In this document: positions 1 to 10,725 of the stretch, in pieces | How the letters are laid out: the number at the start of each line of letters is the position of its first letter | Position numbering within the stretch: the first letter of the stretch is position 1 | Assembly (NCBI GenBank): GCA_947471745.1 | Contig: CANJKZ010000825.1 | Coordinates: 310,001 to 374,000, forward strand | From: Closterium sp. Naga37s-1 | Taxonomy: Eukaryota; Streptophyta; Zygnematophyceae; Desmidiales; Closteriaceae | DNA length: 64,000 bases | Reading direction: 5' to 3' | Position numbers and translations under genes: made by a program | Notes under the pieces: model-generated | Database searches by the model: none | What the model was told of the DNA's origin: nothing | The model's input: only the letters and a program-made list of their open reading frames with translations

Positions 1-45
<45 letters not shown>

Positions 46-90
46 TCTCTCTCTCCCTCCCTCTCTCTCTCTCCCTCCCTCTCTCCCTCC

Positions 91-171
<81 letters not shown>
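1..171. repeat. (CT)n microsatellite
   Basis: About 170 bases of almost pure CT dinucleotide, with a few CCCT interruptions between 40 and 105. It runs off the left edge, so the true length is unknown. Confidence 0.97.
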
Positions 172-175
<4 letters not shown>

Positions 176-412
176 ATTTATTGTTTTTTCTATGTTTGGA
201 GATTTCGCTTTTTGAATCTCATATCCTGAATGTGGAGTTTTAGCAGTGACATTTTAGTTCCGCAATGTAGTGTAACACGCATGCACATGCTGTTCTTTGT
301 TCTTTCATGCGACTCATTTGCTCATTCCTCTCCTCCTTTGCACTGTACATTTCCCACTTTCTACAGTACACATGCACGTACCTGTGCACACTATCCGCGT
401 CAACATACACCT

Positions 413-960
413 ACAGCCTTGCCCTGGGCAACCTGTGGCGAAACTCCACCTACTTCTACCCGGCGTGCTACAAGACCTGCTATGACGACAAGCTGCGTGC
501 TGGCTGCACTGAAGACTCACAAGTGCGATGATAGCTTGTCAAATTGCTCCTCCTGCAGTTGTGCCCCGGGCAACCTGTATCGCAACCCCACCTACTTCTA
601 CCCGGCATGCTACAAGACCTTCTATGACGACAAGCTGCGTGCTGGCTGCACAAATGACACAGCAACGAGATGACAAGCGAGTCTTGAGAGTCGACGCGGA
701 ACAGAATGTTCTGCGTGCTACGATTTCGAGGTAACCTGCGCTTGCGTTCTATGAAGACAACCTGCATGCCGGCTGCCCAAGGACACTGTAACGAGCGCTA
801 CAAGGCCTGCTACAGCAACAACCTGAAAGTCGGCTGTGCGAATGATACACGGAGGAGGTGACAACAACGGTGTCCGTGACAAACACACACAGTCAACCTG
901 GAAGGAATGCTATCCGTGCCAGAATGCCTGCTGCGACGACGACAATCCTCGTCCCAGCTG
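413..960 (+). other. Tandem Cys-rich exon-like repeats (decayed or split gene)
   Basis: Two ~100-bp blocks (about 413-511 and 558-655) encode nearly the same peptide: GNLW/Y-RN-x-TYFYPACYKT-x-YDDKLRAGCT. Weaker copies follow near 741-840 (YEDNLHAGC-, CYSNNLKVGCAND-type) and 905-970 (CYPCQNACCDDDNPRPSCSNE-type). The first two blocks are each preceded by a plausible 3' splice acceptor (CACCTACAG and CTCCTGCAG), so they could be successive exons of a Cys-rich, possibly secreted, repeat protein. No start codon with a signal peptide, no convincing donors and no continuous frame are visible, and stop codons follow each block. I do not recognise the family. It could be the 3' part of a gene starting left of the window, or a pseudogene. 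Confidence 0.45.
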
Positions 961-1726
961 CTCGAATGAGTTACAGATGCATCTCTTCCTTGTGAGCGCA
1001 GGCAGGGCAGGCATGTCCTTTGAAGAGCGCAGGCAGGGCGGCAGTGAGCGGCTGGGATTCCTCTGGAGATTTGTTGGCTTTGGAGAAGTGGAGGCAGTAA
1101 GCAGCAGTGGTGCGTTGGAGGGGATGGCGCAGACCTGTGCTATCCTATGGAGCCCTGGCAGGACTCTTGGGCCTTCAAAGAGGTGAAAAGTGAAGGGCAG
1201 GCAGCCATCAGATGGACGCTTGGTGGCAGTGTGGGTGGAGAAAAATAAGTTGGCAATGGGGGTCGAAATGACAGCACTTGGAACGAGGGGAATTTGTATG
1301 GTGTATGCAGTGTACAGCACACTCCAAACAGTTATTGGTGGTGGCTCCCTGCACATCTAACATGATTGAATTGTCTTTTTGGTCTCCATTGTTTTGTTTA
1401 TTTTGTTTGTTCATTCCTTGTAACTAGTTTAGTCGCTCTTATAATGTACTATAATGATTTGTTCTGTTTGAAGCATCTCACTTGGATGTATATGGTTGTT
1501 CGAGGAAGAGATGTCTCCACTACCACTACCCTGCTTACACACCTCACTCAAAAGTCGGAATTTATTGCAAGTTCAGGAGGAGAAATAAACTAACAGAAAC
1601 ACATAGTTCGTTACGATTCGTGATCCTTTTTCTGTTGATATCTCAAAAGTTCATATCAAGGATACCAGACCACATCATCACCTCACCAGTTATCCCTGGT
1701 CGAAACCTTATCCGAAAGTTTTGCCA
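961..1726. other. Intergenic / upstream of the PsbP-domain gene
   Basis: No gene or repeat recognised. It becomes AT-richer near 1360-1640 and should contain the promoter and 5' UTR of the gene starting at 1727, but I see no motif firm enough to call. Confidence 0.4.
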
Positions 1727-2772
1727 ATGGCTGCCATCGCAGCAGTCACTTGCGGCGCGCAAGTCGCCGGCGCTGCCACTCCTCTCTCATCCCATTATTT
1801 GCAAAAACCAGGCCTTTGCAACTCTTCGGAGCAAGACTCTCGCAGAAACTTTCGCGACGCGACTCGTGCAGTCACGCGACCGAGCTTCGCGACCAACGCA
1901 TCATCGTCGCGCCGTCGCAGATGGCCGAATCCGTCGCAGCACGTCGCTTACTCGGCTTCGGCGACGCAACCGCGTTCTTCGTTAAGAGAATCGTGCGATT
2001 CCGGGTTGCAGGAAGAATGGATGAAGGAGGGAGGATCGCAGCAACTAGCGCAGCAACGGGACGGCGGAAAGGTCTTAGTGGCACTTCAAGCATTGGTACC
2101 AAACGTAGTGGAGTCTAATACGGTCCTACCACCTAATGCAGGGGTATCCCGGCGGTCAACCTTAACCCTAATGCTCGCATGCGCCGCTTCGGCGGCCGTG
2201 CCTGGATGGACGATTGTGTCGCCTGCTGTCGCACAGGAGTCAGGTACGACGACTGTGTCGCCTGGTATCGCACAGGTGTCAGGTACGTCAGTAGCTGTCA
2301 GTTGTCATGTGTGCAAGTGTCCCCTCTACGCCCATGTTGTTTCCCCTGTCTGCCTGCCTGCCAATGTGAATTACTCCTTCCTCCTCCCTCCCGGTCACCC
2401 TCACTGATGCCAAGCTCTCTCATTGCCTTTCTCACGTGCCCTTCCCCTCTACGCCCATGTTGTTCCCCTGCCTGCTGGCCAAAAGTTACTCCTCCCTCCT
2501 CCCTCCCTCCTCCCTCCCTCCTCCCTCGCGAGTGGCAGCTCCTCCCTCTCACCCTCAATGCCTCCAAACTCTCTACCTGCCGTTCTCACACGCTCGTTCC
2601 CTCGTCCCCCCGTTACTGCGACCCCTGCCTTCAGACCAACCCAGCAGCAGCAGCAGCAGCAGCGGGTTACCCGTCCCTGTCACCCACGCCAAGCTCTCTC
2701 TACGTGCCTTTCACTCTCGACCTTTCCCTCGTCTCCCTTCTCTTTCCCCCTGCCTGCAGACCAACCCACCAC

Positions 2773-2805
<33 letters not shown>

Positions 2806-4777
2806 TGGCAGGTTACCCGTCACTGTCACCTACGCCAAGCTCTTTCTTTACGTACCTTTCTCCCTCGCCCTTTCCCTCGTCTTTCTTCTCTTCCCCCCTT
2901 GCCTGCAGACCCACCCACCACAAGCAGCACCAGCACCAGCACTAGCAGCAGCAGTGGCAGCAGCAGCAGCAGCACCACCACAGCAGCGGGAGAGGACGGC
3001 ATTTTTCGGCGGTATTACAAGCCGGACGGCACGGAGCGAGCCACCAACCCCTACTCCTTCCTCATCCCTCGCGGCTGGTTACCCGTCCCTGTCTCCCTAA
3101 ACGACGCCAAGCTATACGGCCTCGACTCTCGCTTTGTCTCCCCCACGCCTCCTGCCGCGCTGGGGGGCGGAGGAGGGGGAGCAACAGGGGCAGCGGGAGG
3201 GTATGCGAGTGTGGTGGACGTGTTTGTGCTGCCCGTGGTTGAGTAGGGTTGCAAGCGGTTGAGTAGGGTTCAATCTGGTGAGTGGGGTTGTGGTTGATGC
3301 TGCCTGCTGCTGTGCTGGGGGGCGGAGGAGGGGGAGCAACTGGGGCAGCGGGTGGGTATGCGAGTGAGGTGGACGTGTTTGTGCTGCCCGTGGGTGAGTG
3401 CTTTTGCAAGCGGTTGCAAGCGGTTGAGTGCGGTTCAATCTGGTGAGTGGGGTTCCAAGCGGTTGAGTGGGGTTCAATCAGTGAGGAGAGTAACGGGCGG
3501 CAGCGCGAGGGTATGCAAGTGTGGTTGACGTCTTTGTGCTGCCCATGGGTGAGTGGTATTGCAAGCGGTCGAGTGGGGTTCAGTCTGGTGAGTGAGGTTG
3601 CAAGTGGTTGAGTGCGGTTCAAGCGGGTGGGTGGGGTTCAAGTGGGTGAGTGGGATTCAAGCGGTTGAGTGCCATTCATGTGGGTGAGTGGCGTTCAAGT
3701 GGATGAGTGGGGTTGCAAGCGGTTAAGTGGGGTTGAAGTGAGGCTGGTTACTTGTCAAATCATTCCCATCCACCCACTCAATTTCATCCTTCAGGTTTAT
3801 TTCTATCCCTCTCACTGCTGTAAACTTACGGTACTTTCGTAGTGCTCGCATTCTTGATTAGGCCCGCAACAAGAATTCCTCCTAAGATTTTTTTCTTTTT
3901 AACGATAGGGGACTAATGGGCAGAAATGCCTTTCAATCCTCGAATTTGGATTTGATTCCCTCTTATCTTCGGTATCCTCAAGGTACCTTCGTATTGCTGG
4001 CATTCCTGAATAGGCACACAATGAATCTCCTCCTTTGCCAATCTTTCCCATGCTCACCACGTTTGCTCCTCCTGCCGGTTCTCTCCCTCCTGAAGGTCCC
4101 TGCCCTTTACCAGGCAACCCTGACTAAGCAAGCATCAAAGAAGTCAGTGACTTCAACAAAGTTTACAATTTGTTACAAAAATGGCCAATACTGCACTCTC
4201 TTTGCTCTTCCCCTCTTATGTCGAGTCGCGTCAGGCAATGCTGACCAGGCAAGCATTGAAGAGATCGGTGAGTTGGATGATATGCATTCATAAAATTTGG
4301 CTGCTAACGCAATATGATCTCTTTTTCTCTCCACGTCTTCATCGGGTTGCTTCAGGCAATGCTGACAAGGCAAGCATTGAAGAAATTGGTGACTTGGAGG
4401 ATGTGATTGGGATTTTCGGCCCACCAGATCAGCCAACCCGCGTGGTCGATGCATCCATACAGGAACGGCCAGCTGGCACGACGTACTATCACTACGAGCT
4501 GACGTCACCAGCAGCTCTTTTGTCTGCTTACGTATCAGACAGCCAGATTTACATATTTCAGGTGAGAGCAGTAGCCAATGTATGCACTGCAGTGATCCAA
4601 CTTGATCGAGCTCTGTTATATAAATCGAAAATGTATGATGTATGGTTACTGATTTTGTTTCCATGTTTCACCCCGATGTAGGTAAGCGCTCCCGGGCTGT
4701 CCAAGAGGCAATGGCGCGAATCGTTCTATCTATTTGATGCCATGAGGGACTCCTTCACAAATGAAGCACGCTTTTGA
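1727..4777 (+). CDS. PsbP domain-containing thylakoid lumen protein (split gene)
   Basis: PsbP-like proteins are lumenal photosystem accessory proteins. The first ATG giving a transit-like N-terminus is at 1727 (MAAIAAVTC...). Residues ~1-140 are Ser/Arg/Ala rich, like a chloroplast transit peptide. They are followed by a twin-arginine thylakoid signal: SRRST, a hydrophobic run, then an AVAQ-type cleavage site. Likely exons are 1727-2282 (GTACGT donor), 2909 to ~3235, 4356-4561 (GTGAGA donor) and 4682-4777. The 2282/2909 join is in frame and leads into FRRYYKPDG and NPYSFLIPRGW. The third and fourth exons carry IEEIGDLEDVIGIFGPP, TTYYHYELTSP and a C-terminus ending in RDSFTNEARF, the PsbP-fold hallmarks. 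The end of exon 2 is uncertain: the first copy of its donor reads TTGAGT where later copies read GTGAGT, and the open frame hits TAG at 3244. So the gene may be mis-spliced, use another junction or be decaying. The PPD subclass is not assigned. Confidence 0.72.
2386..3110 (+). repeat. Tandem copies of acceptor + exon-2 sequence inside the PsbP-gene intron
   Basis: A unit containing a polypyrimidine tract, a CCTGCCTGCAG-like acceptor, ACCAACCCACC, a CAG run and the coding-like segment GGTTACCCGTCCCTGTC...GCCAAGCT appears near 2620-2700, 2745-2850 and 2898-3110. Only the last leads into the PsbP exon. Weaker echoes of the CTCAC...GCCAAGCTCTC part lie near 2386 and 2544. Perfect CAG microsatellites sit at about 2643-2662 and 2776-2803. 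Confidence 0.7.
3243..3745 (+). repeat. Intronic GGTTCAAGCGGTTGAGTG minisatellite plus duplicated exon-2 ends
   Basis: Degenerate ~16-20-bp units of the type GAGTGGGGTTCAAGCGGTT fill most of this intron. Two further copies of the exon-2 tail (GGGTATGCGAGT... to GTGCTGCCCGTGG followed by GTGAGTG) are embedded at ~3320-3400 and ~3500-3560. Both carry a better consensus donor than the first copy at ~3234. Confidence 0.7.
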
Positions 4778-5145
4778 AAGTTACTGTGATGATGTAGGTT
4801 GTAGGTTTATATGGCGACAGAATTGCTAGTGTCCAGCAAGCCACCGGCTAATGTTACAAACAAGAAAAAGTGGATAATGTGAAATATTCAAACAGGGAAT
4901 TCCACGAATGACAAGTGTAAGAAAGGTTTACTGTAACAACTTTTACACCCATGTTGGAAGACTAATACCTAGCAGAATACCTTGTTGCGGTTTTCCTCTG
5001 CTCATGCTGCTTCCTGACTGCTGTTCACGTGGAGTTATCGTTCTGCTGCCATCATCACTGCCAACACGTGCAGCTTCCAGCTCACAGCTCCGGAAAGCTA
5101 GGAAGACGGAAATCGCTGCCACATATGACCTGACCACAATTGCAG
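4778..5145. other. Downstream region of the PsbP-domain gene
   Basis: Probable 3' UTR and intergenic DNA. No repeat, coding region or RNA gene recognised. Confidence 0.4.
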
Positions 5146-5149
5146 TTAA

Positions 5150-5574
5150 AACCAGGGTGCACATTCAACGCGGTTCGGCTTGAGATGTTGGGAAGGGGGT
5201 TTGGAGAAAAACAGTGATTGGCTCACGAGGGGCGACAAAAAAATGATTCCGCTAGAGCTTCGGGCATTTCGTAGGTGGCGGGAGGGGGTGAAATGGCGGG
5301 AGTGGGTGAAACCGAATGGCGGGAGGGATGAAACAGATTGGCGGGAGGGGGGGGAAACGAAATTGCGGGGGTGGGGGGAAACAAAATTGCGGGGGAGGGG
5401 GGAAACGAATTTCGACGGGGAGGGGGAAATGAAATTGCGGGGGCGTGGGGAAACGAAATTGCGGGGGAGGGGGGGAAACGAATTTCGACTTGAAGGGGTT
5501 GAAAGCACACCTCGTAACCCACTCAGTCAAGGGATAACCTTTGATGCACATTCAGCTGAATGTGCACCCCGGTT
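5150..5574. mobile_element. MITE with 18-bp TIRs and possible TTAA target duplication
   Basis: Inverted repeats AACC[A/G]GGGTGCACATTCA lie at 5150-5167 and 5557-5574. Each is flanked outside by TTAA (5146-5149 and 5575-5578). The interior (5270-5490) is a G-rich minisatellite of ~22-bp AATTGCGGGGGAGGGGGGAAA-like units. There is no transposase. TTAA duplications are typical of piggyBac-type elements, but the TIR does not show the usual CCC start, so the superfamily is uncertain. Confidence 0.6.
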
Positions 5575-5686
5575 TTAAACGCTTTTGTGGCATGAAATCC
5601 TCAGCGGCTTGGGGATCTCCGGACACGCGGGGACCACGACGATTCCGCCTGCTTGCGTCCAGCACCGGGGATGGAAGGTGGGAAAA

Positions 5687-6500
5687 GAGAAATTATACGG
5701 AAAGTCACAATTGTGCCCGTTTTATCACGTCTGGTTACATGGGTATCAAGAACAGTCACAGTACAGTAGATTTCTATCGCGGGTGATACAGTGCTATCAC
5801 GGATGGTCACACCTTGCCCCGAAAGGCTATCACGTTTGGTCACTTGTTGACCCGATCGATAGAAAGTTGAAACTGCTCAAGTCACTGTAGGGATTCAAGG
5901 AAAGTTCTCTCGCGCGCACCGTTTTGTCCGTAGTGTTACGAAATAGTTTCGCGACAACTCTCGTCAACTCAAGAAAACATCTGCAATTTCTTGTTCCTAT
6001 TCGATTGTCCACTGTTCGATTTATGCATAATGTTCCTAAGAATATCACTTTTAGACGGGTGAAACTCGAAGGCTAATTCCTGACCCAAGAAAAAAATAAA
6101 ACAAAAACCCATTTGGACGGGATTTAATTCAGCATGCATCAACCCAAAACACCTTGTCGCATGGTGTTTACGGTTGATGCCTCCCGAATAAGGTACCATC
6201 CTATATATGGGTATATTGTTTTCTTCAGTCCCCTAAATGTCAGGCTAGAATCATGCGCGAGGTAAAAAGCAATCAGGATTGGGATTCCCCAAGATCTCTA
6301 CAGTTTCTTTTGTGGTTTCAAATTAATTATGATTTCATCGAGTGACCAAACGTGATAGCTTTTCGGGGCGAGGTGTGACCATCCATGATAGCACTGCGAT
6401 CACCCGCGATAAAAAATATACTGTACTGTGACTGTTTGTGATACCACTGCGATCAAACGTGATAAAACGGGCAAAATTGTGACTTTCCGTATAATTTCCC
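5687..6500. mobile_element. MULE-like foldback MITE (9-bp TSD, ~160-bp TIRs)
   Basis: The two ends form long inverted repeats (about 5687-5850 and 6337-6500) that start G[A/G]GAAATTATACGG and stay similar through TCACAATT-TGCCCGTTTTATCACG and CACGTTTGGTCAC. Exact 9-bp copies of GTGGGAAAA flank the element (5678-5686 and 6501-6509). Long TIRs with a 9-bp duplication are the signature of Mutator-like elements. The 814-bp element encodes no transposase. The arms contain repeated TATCACG/CGTGATA units, which could be transposase-binding sites. Confidence 0.8.
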
Positions 6501-6509
6501 GTGGGAAAA

Positions 6510-7639
6510 AGGGACCAACAAACCAGCTGTCACCAGGCCAGCAGGGATGCTCGCTTTTTTTCTCCACTTTCCTGCATTGACCAGCGTCAATTGGGATCAA
6601 CTTGATGAGCTCATTCCATGGACCCCGCAAAAAGGTCATCTTTTATTGGGCAATGAAATTTCCTTTTCCTTCCAATCGGCCGTCGCGGTTGCCACGCTGT
6701 CACAGTTCCCCGTATCAAGTCTCATTCCTGGTTCTAGGGATCTCCTCTTCCCAGGCCACAGTGGAAATTTCGTGATTCGTGCGCTCTGCCCTGCTGTTTT
6801 CTCATCCTCCAGCATGGTGTGGGAACGCTAGCCCCTCTGGGAAAGGTTCTGCCCATGTGTGGTGGTGGGGTAGTGGCCCCATATGCGGGGGTGATTGTGG
6901 TTGCGGGCTTTCCCCCGAGTCCCGAATCGGACGGTTTCGGTTTGGTCCTTGCGCAAGTAACAGAAAGGGTAGAGATGAAGATGCAACCTGTGGCAGACTG
7001 CTCCGGGCAGAAAATGTGGCAATGGTTGCTTCGGGAGCAGAATGAATATCTGACGTCAATGTGGGTGGCCGGGTTTGTGATGAACGGCTGGATGTGAAGG
7101 TCAATGGTGGCTCGGAAGTGGCTGAGGGAGAAAGCTGCTTGGGGAGAGGTGGGAAGTTTCGGTTTATTCCCCTCCAATCAGTCTGAGGCGCGGAAGAACC
7201 AATGTCATTGTGCTTCATGTGAAAGGAGATGTCATTGTCAAAAGTTTCATGTTTCCATGGCCATGGCGGTTATTGCGAGCATTCAGCAGCCACCATAGTG
7301 ACAGCTCAGCATAACTGGAATACGAATGGGGATGGGAAATTTTCTAACAAAATTCGCGGATTCGTCAAGTGGTATCGTTTAGAATGAACAGGCCATCCCG
7401 CACCTAGCGTTTCTTGATTCCTTGCTCCGGTTGATCGATTTAACAATCTTCCCAGGATTAATAGTGGGCTAGTTCTGGACGGCAAACAGGAGTGTGTGCT
7501 GGCGTGCAGGCCGAGCTATTTTATTGCCCTTCGCCTACTCCTGACTTCAGAAGGGCTCATTCCGTTCGCAATTGTGCCGCAGATACTCGTACTAGCTTCC
7601 TGAATTGAAGCGGAGTTTGCGATCAAGATCCGCGTAACC
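6510..7639. other. Intergenic region upstream of the TPR-like gene
   Basis: No gene, RNA or repeat recognised. It presumably contains the promoter and 5' UTR of the gene at 7640. I see an AT-rich CTATTTTATTG at about 7515 that could be a core-promoter element, but this is weak. Confidence 0.4.
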
Positions 7640-9446
7640 ATGGCTGACGCAATTCTATCAAGAAGTGTTTCGGCTCCTGTTTTGCCTGCTATCTCGGATG
7701 CTGACACCAAAACTCGGCAAAAAATGTCAAGCTTTCGAGTCTACAGGCCCTACGCTTCTTCGAAAACATCCATGGGGAGTCCTTGTTTCAGCCCTCGTTC
7801 GTCTTCAGGTTTCCATCGCTCGTCCACGTCAATGTCCCTGGAACCATTCCATCACGAAGATGGCTTTTACTTCCCAGCAGCTTCTCAGGGTACTTGGGCT
7901 TCGACACCTTCTCCTGTGTCATCATCGTTCTCCGTGCCTCAAGGTTCACAAATCCGTAATCGGGAGCTATCTGCAAGAGAAATTAGACACCATGGAAACC
8001 AACAACGGCTGCGTTACCGTACAGAGTCAGAAATGGATCTTCCAGGCTCAGCGTCGTCGTCTATGGATGCAGACGATCTGTCGTCGCCCATTTTATCAAC
8101 ATCTGGCTTACCTTTCTCAGGTTTCAGCAGCCTGTCATCGCCACCGCCTGAACTTGGAGCTACCAGCATGAATCATCCGGACGAAGCATTAGGAGGGGCT
8201 GTTATCAACTCAGGAGCTGTTGAGAATGACCTGCTGCACAATTCTGGATCATGGAGAAGGCCAGATATGGGAGGCTTCTCCGAACATGCAGCTTCAATGT
8301 CCGTCTATCCCGAGCCGAACTTGTCATCGTCGACTCCACTTGTGTTCGTCGCGCCAGCTTCCGTGTACACCTGCATGGAATCTCCAGGGTTCCTATTTCC
8401 AAGTTTCCTTTCTGGAGACATTCACACGGAACGGTGGCTGGGGTCCATGAACTATCATGACGGTGCATCGACTCTGGGACCTGACAATGCATCGGACTTT
8501 TCCGTCCATCCTGCGGAACGTAATCAACAGTCATCATCCGTTTCGGAACGGGTGGATGGAGAGCTTTACACCATGATTGCTCACGGACCCGGTGGCATGA
8601 CTGTTGCGTGCAACGCTCATGGATGCCGTCCCATATGGACTGAAGACGCTGAGAATCGACCCAGCGAATGGATGGGTTCCGGCAGGATAGTGCCTGACAG
8701 AGCCTCGCCTCCATATCCGCAGCAATCGCCTGAATATCTTCCGCAGTCTGGAGAGTGCGAGGTTGGCTCGGTGTGCTTCTGCAGCAAACCGATGTTGCCT
8801 CGGCACCACCTTGGAGGTTCGCCTGAAGAAGAGCGCAAAGTGCAAGAAATGGATGACTTATACCGAGCATCCTTGGAGGAGGACCCAGGCAATGCCCTCT
8901 TTCTCCGAAACTACGCTCAGTTTCTGTACGAGGTAAGTCTGGGTTGACACGTTGATGATACCCACATGCTCATTGTAGTATCCAAGCAATTCCCCTTGAA
9001 TTCGCCATGCTGTAAAAGCTGACCTGCCCCTTGTCCTTTTCTTGCCATTCAGGTGAAAGGAGACTATTTTGCAGCAGATGCTGTTTTCCAGAAGGCCATT
9101 GAAGTGGCACCAACTGACGGTGAACTTCTGGTGCTGTACGCGAAGTTTCTCTGGGAAGGGATGTGTGACGCTGAGAAAGCTTCATCAATGTTTCAACAGG
9201 CAGTCGAAGTTTCTCCCGACAATTGGTAAGCTGAAGCACTTGCACAAAGTGTTGATGAATCCTTTCATTCGCGGAAGCCCAAACCAAACGCAGTCCAGTA
9301 ATAACTAACTCAAATCTTCTGTCTTTGCTCCTTGCAGCTATGTCCTCGCAGCCCATGCAGCTTTTCTCTGGGATGCAGACAGCATGTTGGAGCAAACTAG
9401 TGTGTTAGCACCTCCGTTTCCTCCACCCCAAACAGTGGAGATTTGA
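7640..9446 (+). CDS. TPR-like (HAT-repeat) superfamily protein, three exons
   Basis: Exons are 7640-8932, 9053-9225 and 9338-9446, with GTAAGT and GTAAGC donors and CCATTCAG and CCTTGCAG acceptors. Spliced they give 524 codons ending in TVEI-TGA. Residues 1 to ~390 are Ser/Pro-rich and probably disordered. The C-terminal ~110 residues form three consecutive helical repeats: DLYRASLEEDPGNALFLRNY, FQKAIEVAPTDGELLVLYAK and FQQAVEVSPDNCYVLAAHAA. This is the arrangement of a plant family annotated only as TPR-like superfamily proteins (GNYARFL..., LYA-W..., YVLA-YA-FLWDA...). The family's biochemical role is not established; TPR repeats imply protein-protein binding. The ATG sits in ACCATGGCT, a good context. 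The old Copia-1 element is inserted about 195 bp after the stop, so the 3' UTR may have been displaced. Confidence 0.85.
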
Positions 9447-9776
9447 ATATAGAATAGCCAGTGTACAGAGTGTTCTTGAGTGTGGTTGCTGCCATGCTGC
9501 TCGTGCTGTCAAGTATGTTTAGTGTGCATCCAGAGGCGTTATTATGTGCTCTTGTTCAGTAAGCTTGTTCTGCATCAATGGTTTTCTCCTGCCTTGAGGT
9601 TGAGTTGAGGGAGTTAGAGGACGCTACGTGAGGAGACCAAATGTTGGGCTGAAAAAGCCCTTAGGATCCTTTCAAGGCTAGATCTTTGAAGTAGGAATGT
9701 TGTAGTTTGCAGAAGCGTAATAACAGAGTTTACTGAACCACCTTGCACTGGTACCGTATGTGAGAAGATAATTTAA

Positions 9777-10283
9777 GGGTACATTCCTGTGGGGACACTT
9801 GTGTCTCAATCCCCGTTTTCCCGAGTCGCGCCTGTTAATTTTCCCAATGTTGTGTCACAAACATCGAATGTACCGCGATGTAGGGTGACATATTGGCAGG
9901 TTCAGTTGGACACGTTTCACTGGCGGGGATCAAAAAGAGATGTACAGGTGTGTGCATTTGACTGGGTGACAGTACACCCGTATTTTCAACCTCCGAGCAG
10001 GGGCGTGGTTTCGATGCGCGGGATCTTTTCCCTCGCAAAATTGGCATTTTCGGATGTCCAGGTGCATGTGGTCGTGTCGGGCATTTCGAGTCGCGTGCGA
10101 TTCTTTAACAATGACGGGTCGTTTCACAATTCGACAGCGATGTCAGCGCGTTTCACGCTGACCAATAATAAATACAGTACAAGTCGCCGAAAGCCGATTC
10201 ACATTTGGGACACAACACAGTTTATGTTGTTTTTGGGTGTCACAAAGTGATTGAGACACAAGTGTCCCCACAGGAATGTACCC
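9777..10283. mobile_element. Harbinger/Tourist-like MITE with 34-bp perfect TIRs
   Basis: Perfect 34-bp inverted repeats lie at 9777-9810 and 10250-10283, starting GGGTACATTCCTGTGGGGAC. The flanks are TAA on both sides (9774-9776 and 10284-10286). The partner LTR at ~46675-46690 shows the site without the element. A 3-bp TAA/TTA duplication with TIRs starting GGG is typical of Tourist MITEs of the PIF/Harbinger superfamily. No transposase. One strand happens to be open for 153 codons across the body, but it starts in the TIR and I do not call it a gene. Confidence 0.85.
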
Positions 10284-10725
10284 TAATAATAGCAAAGAGA
10301 TACAAAGCTTTTATATGATTACAAGGAATATACCGTAAAAGGTTTTACTTTAACTGTTTTTGCTGTTGCGGTTCGACACAGTGACGACTCGGGTAACTGC
10401 TCAATATCGAGTCAGTTATGTGTCCTTGCTGTCGCGCTGTATTTTTCGTCGAGTCAAAGGTCTTCGACCTTTGACCTTCGCGTAACCTCTAGCTCAGGGC
10501 CTATGTTTGGTTTTTGGCTACTCACGATTAGCAGTGTAGCATTTTTGAAAACCCTTCTGATCAGTGTGATTTTTTTCGTTACACTGATACATCAGTGTAA
10601 CATTGATTTTCAAAAAAATTACCCCAGAGCATCAGTGTAGAGTTTTTGTGTACCCTTATCGCAATTTTATATTACTAATCGTTATAAAGATCGGGAACCA
10701 ACATTTTATTTATGTAGCCATTATG

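Noticed and set aside
2179-3246. Continuous 355-codon frame as a single-exon protein
   Set aside because: Only its last third matches the PsbP-domain exon. The rest reads through pyrimidine-rich intron and CAG repeats, and exon 1 lies in another frame with a good donor.
6734-7218. Overlapping 90-150-codon frames upstream of the TPR-like gene
   Set aside because: They occur on both strands in several frames, with no domain, codon bias or splice context.
9789-10250. 153-codon open frame across the MITE
   Set aside because: It starts inside one TIR and ends at the other, with no recognisable protein features. MITEs of this size are non-coding.
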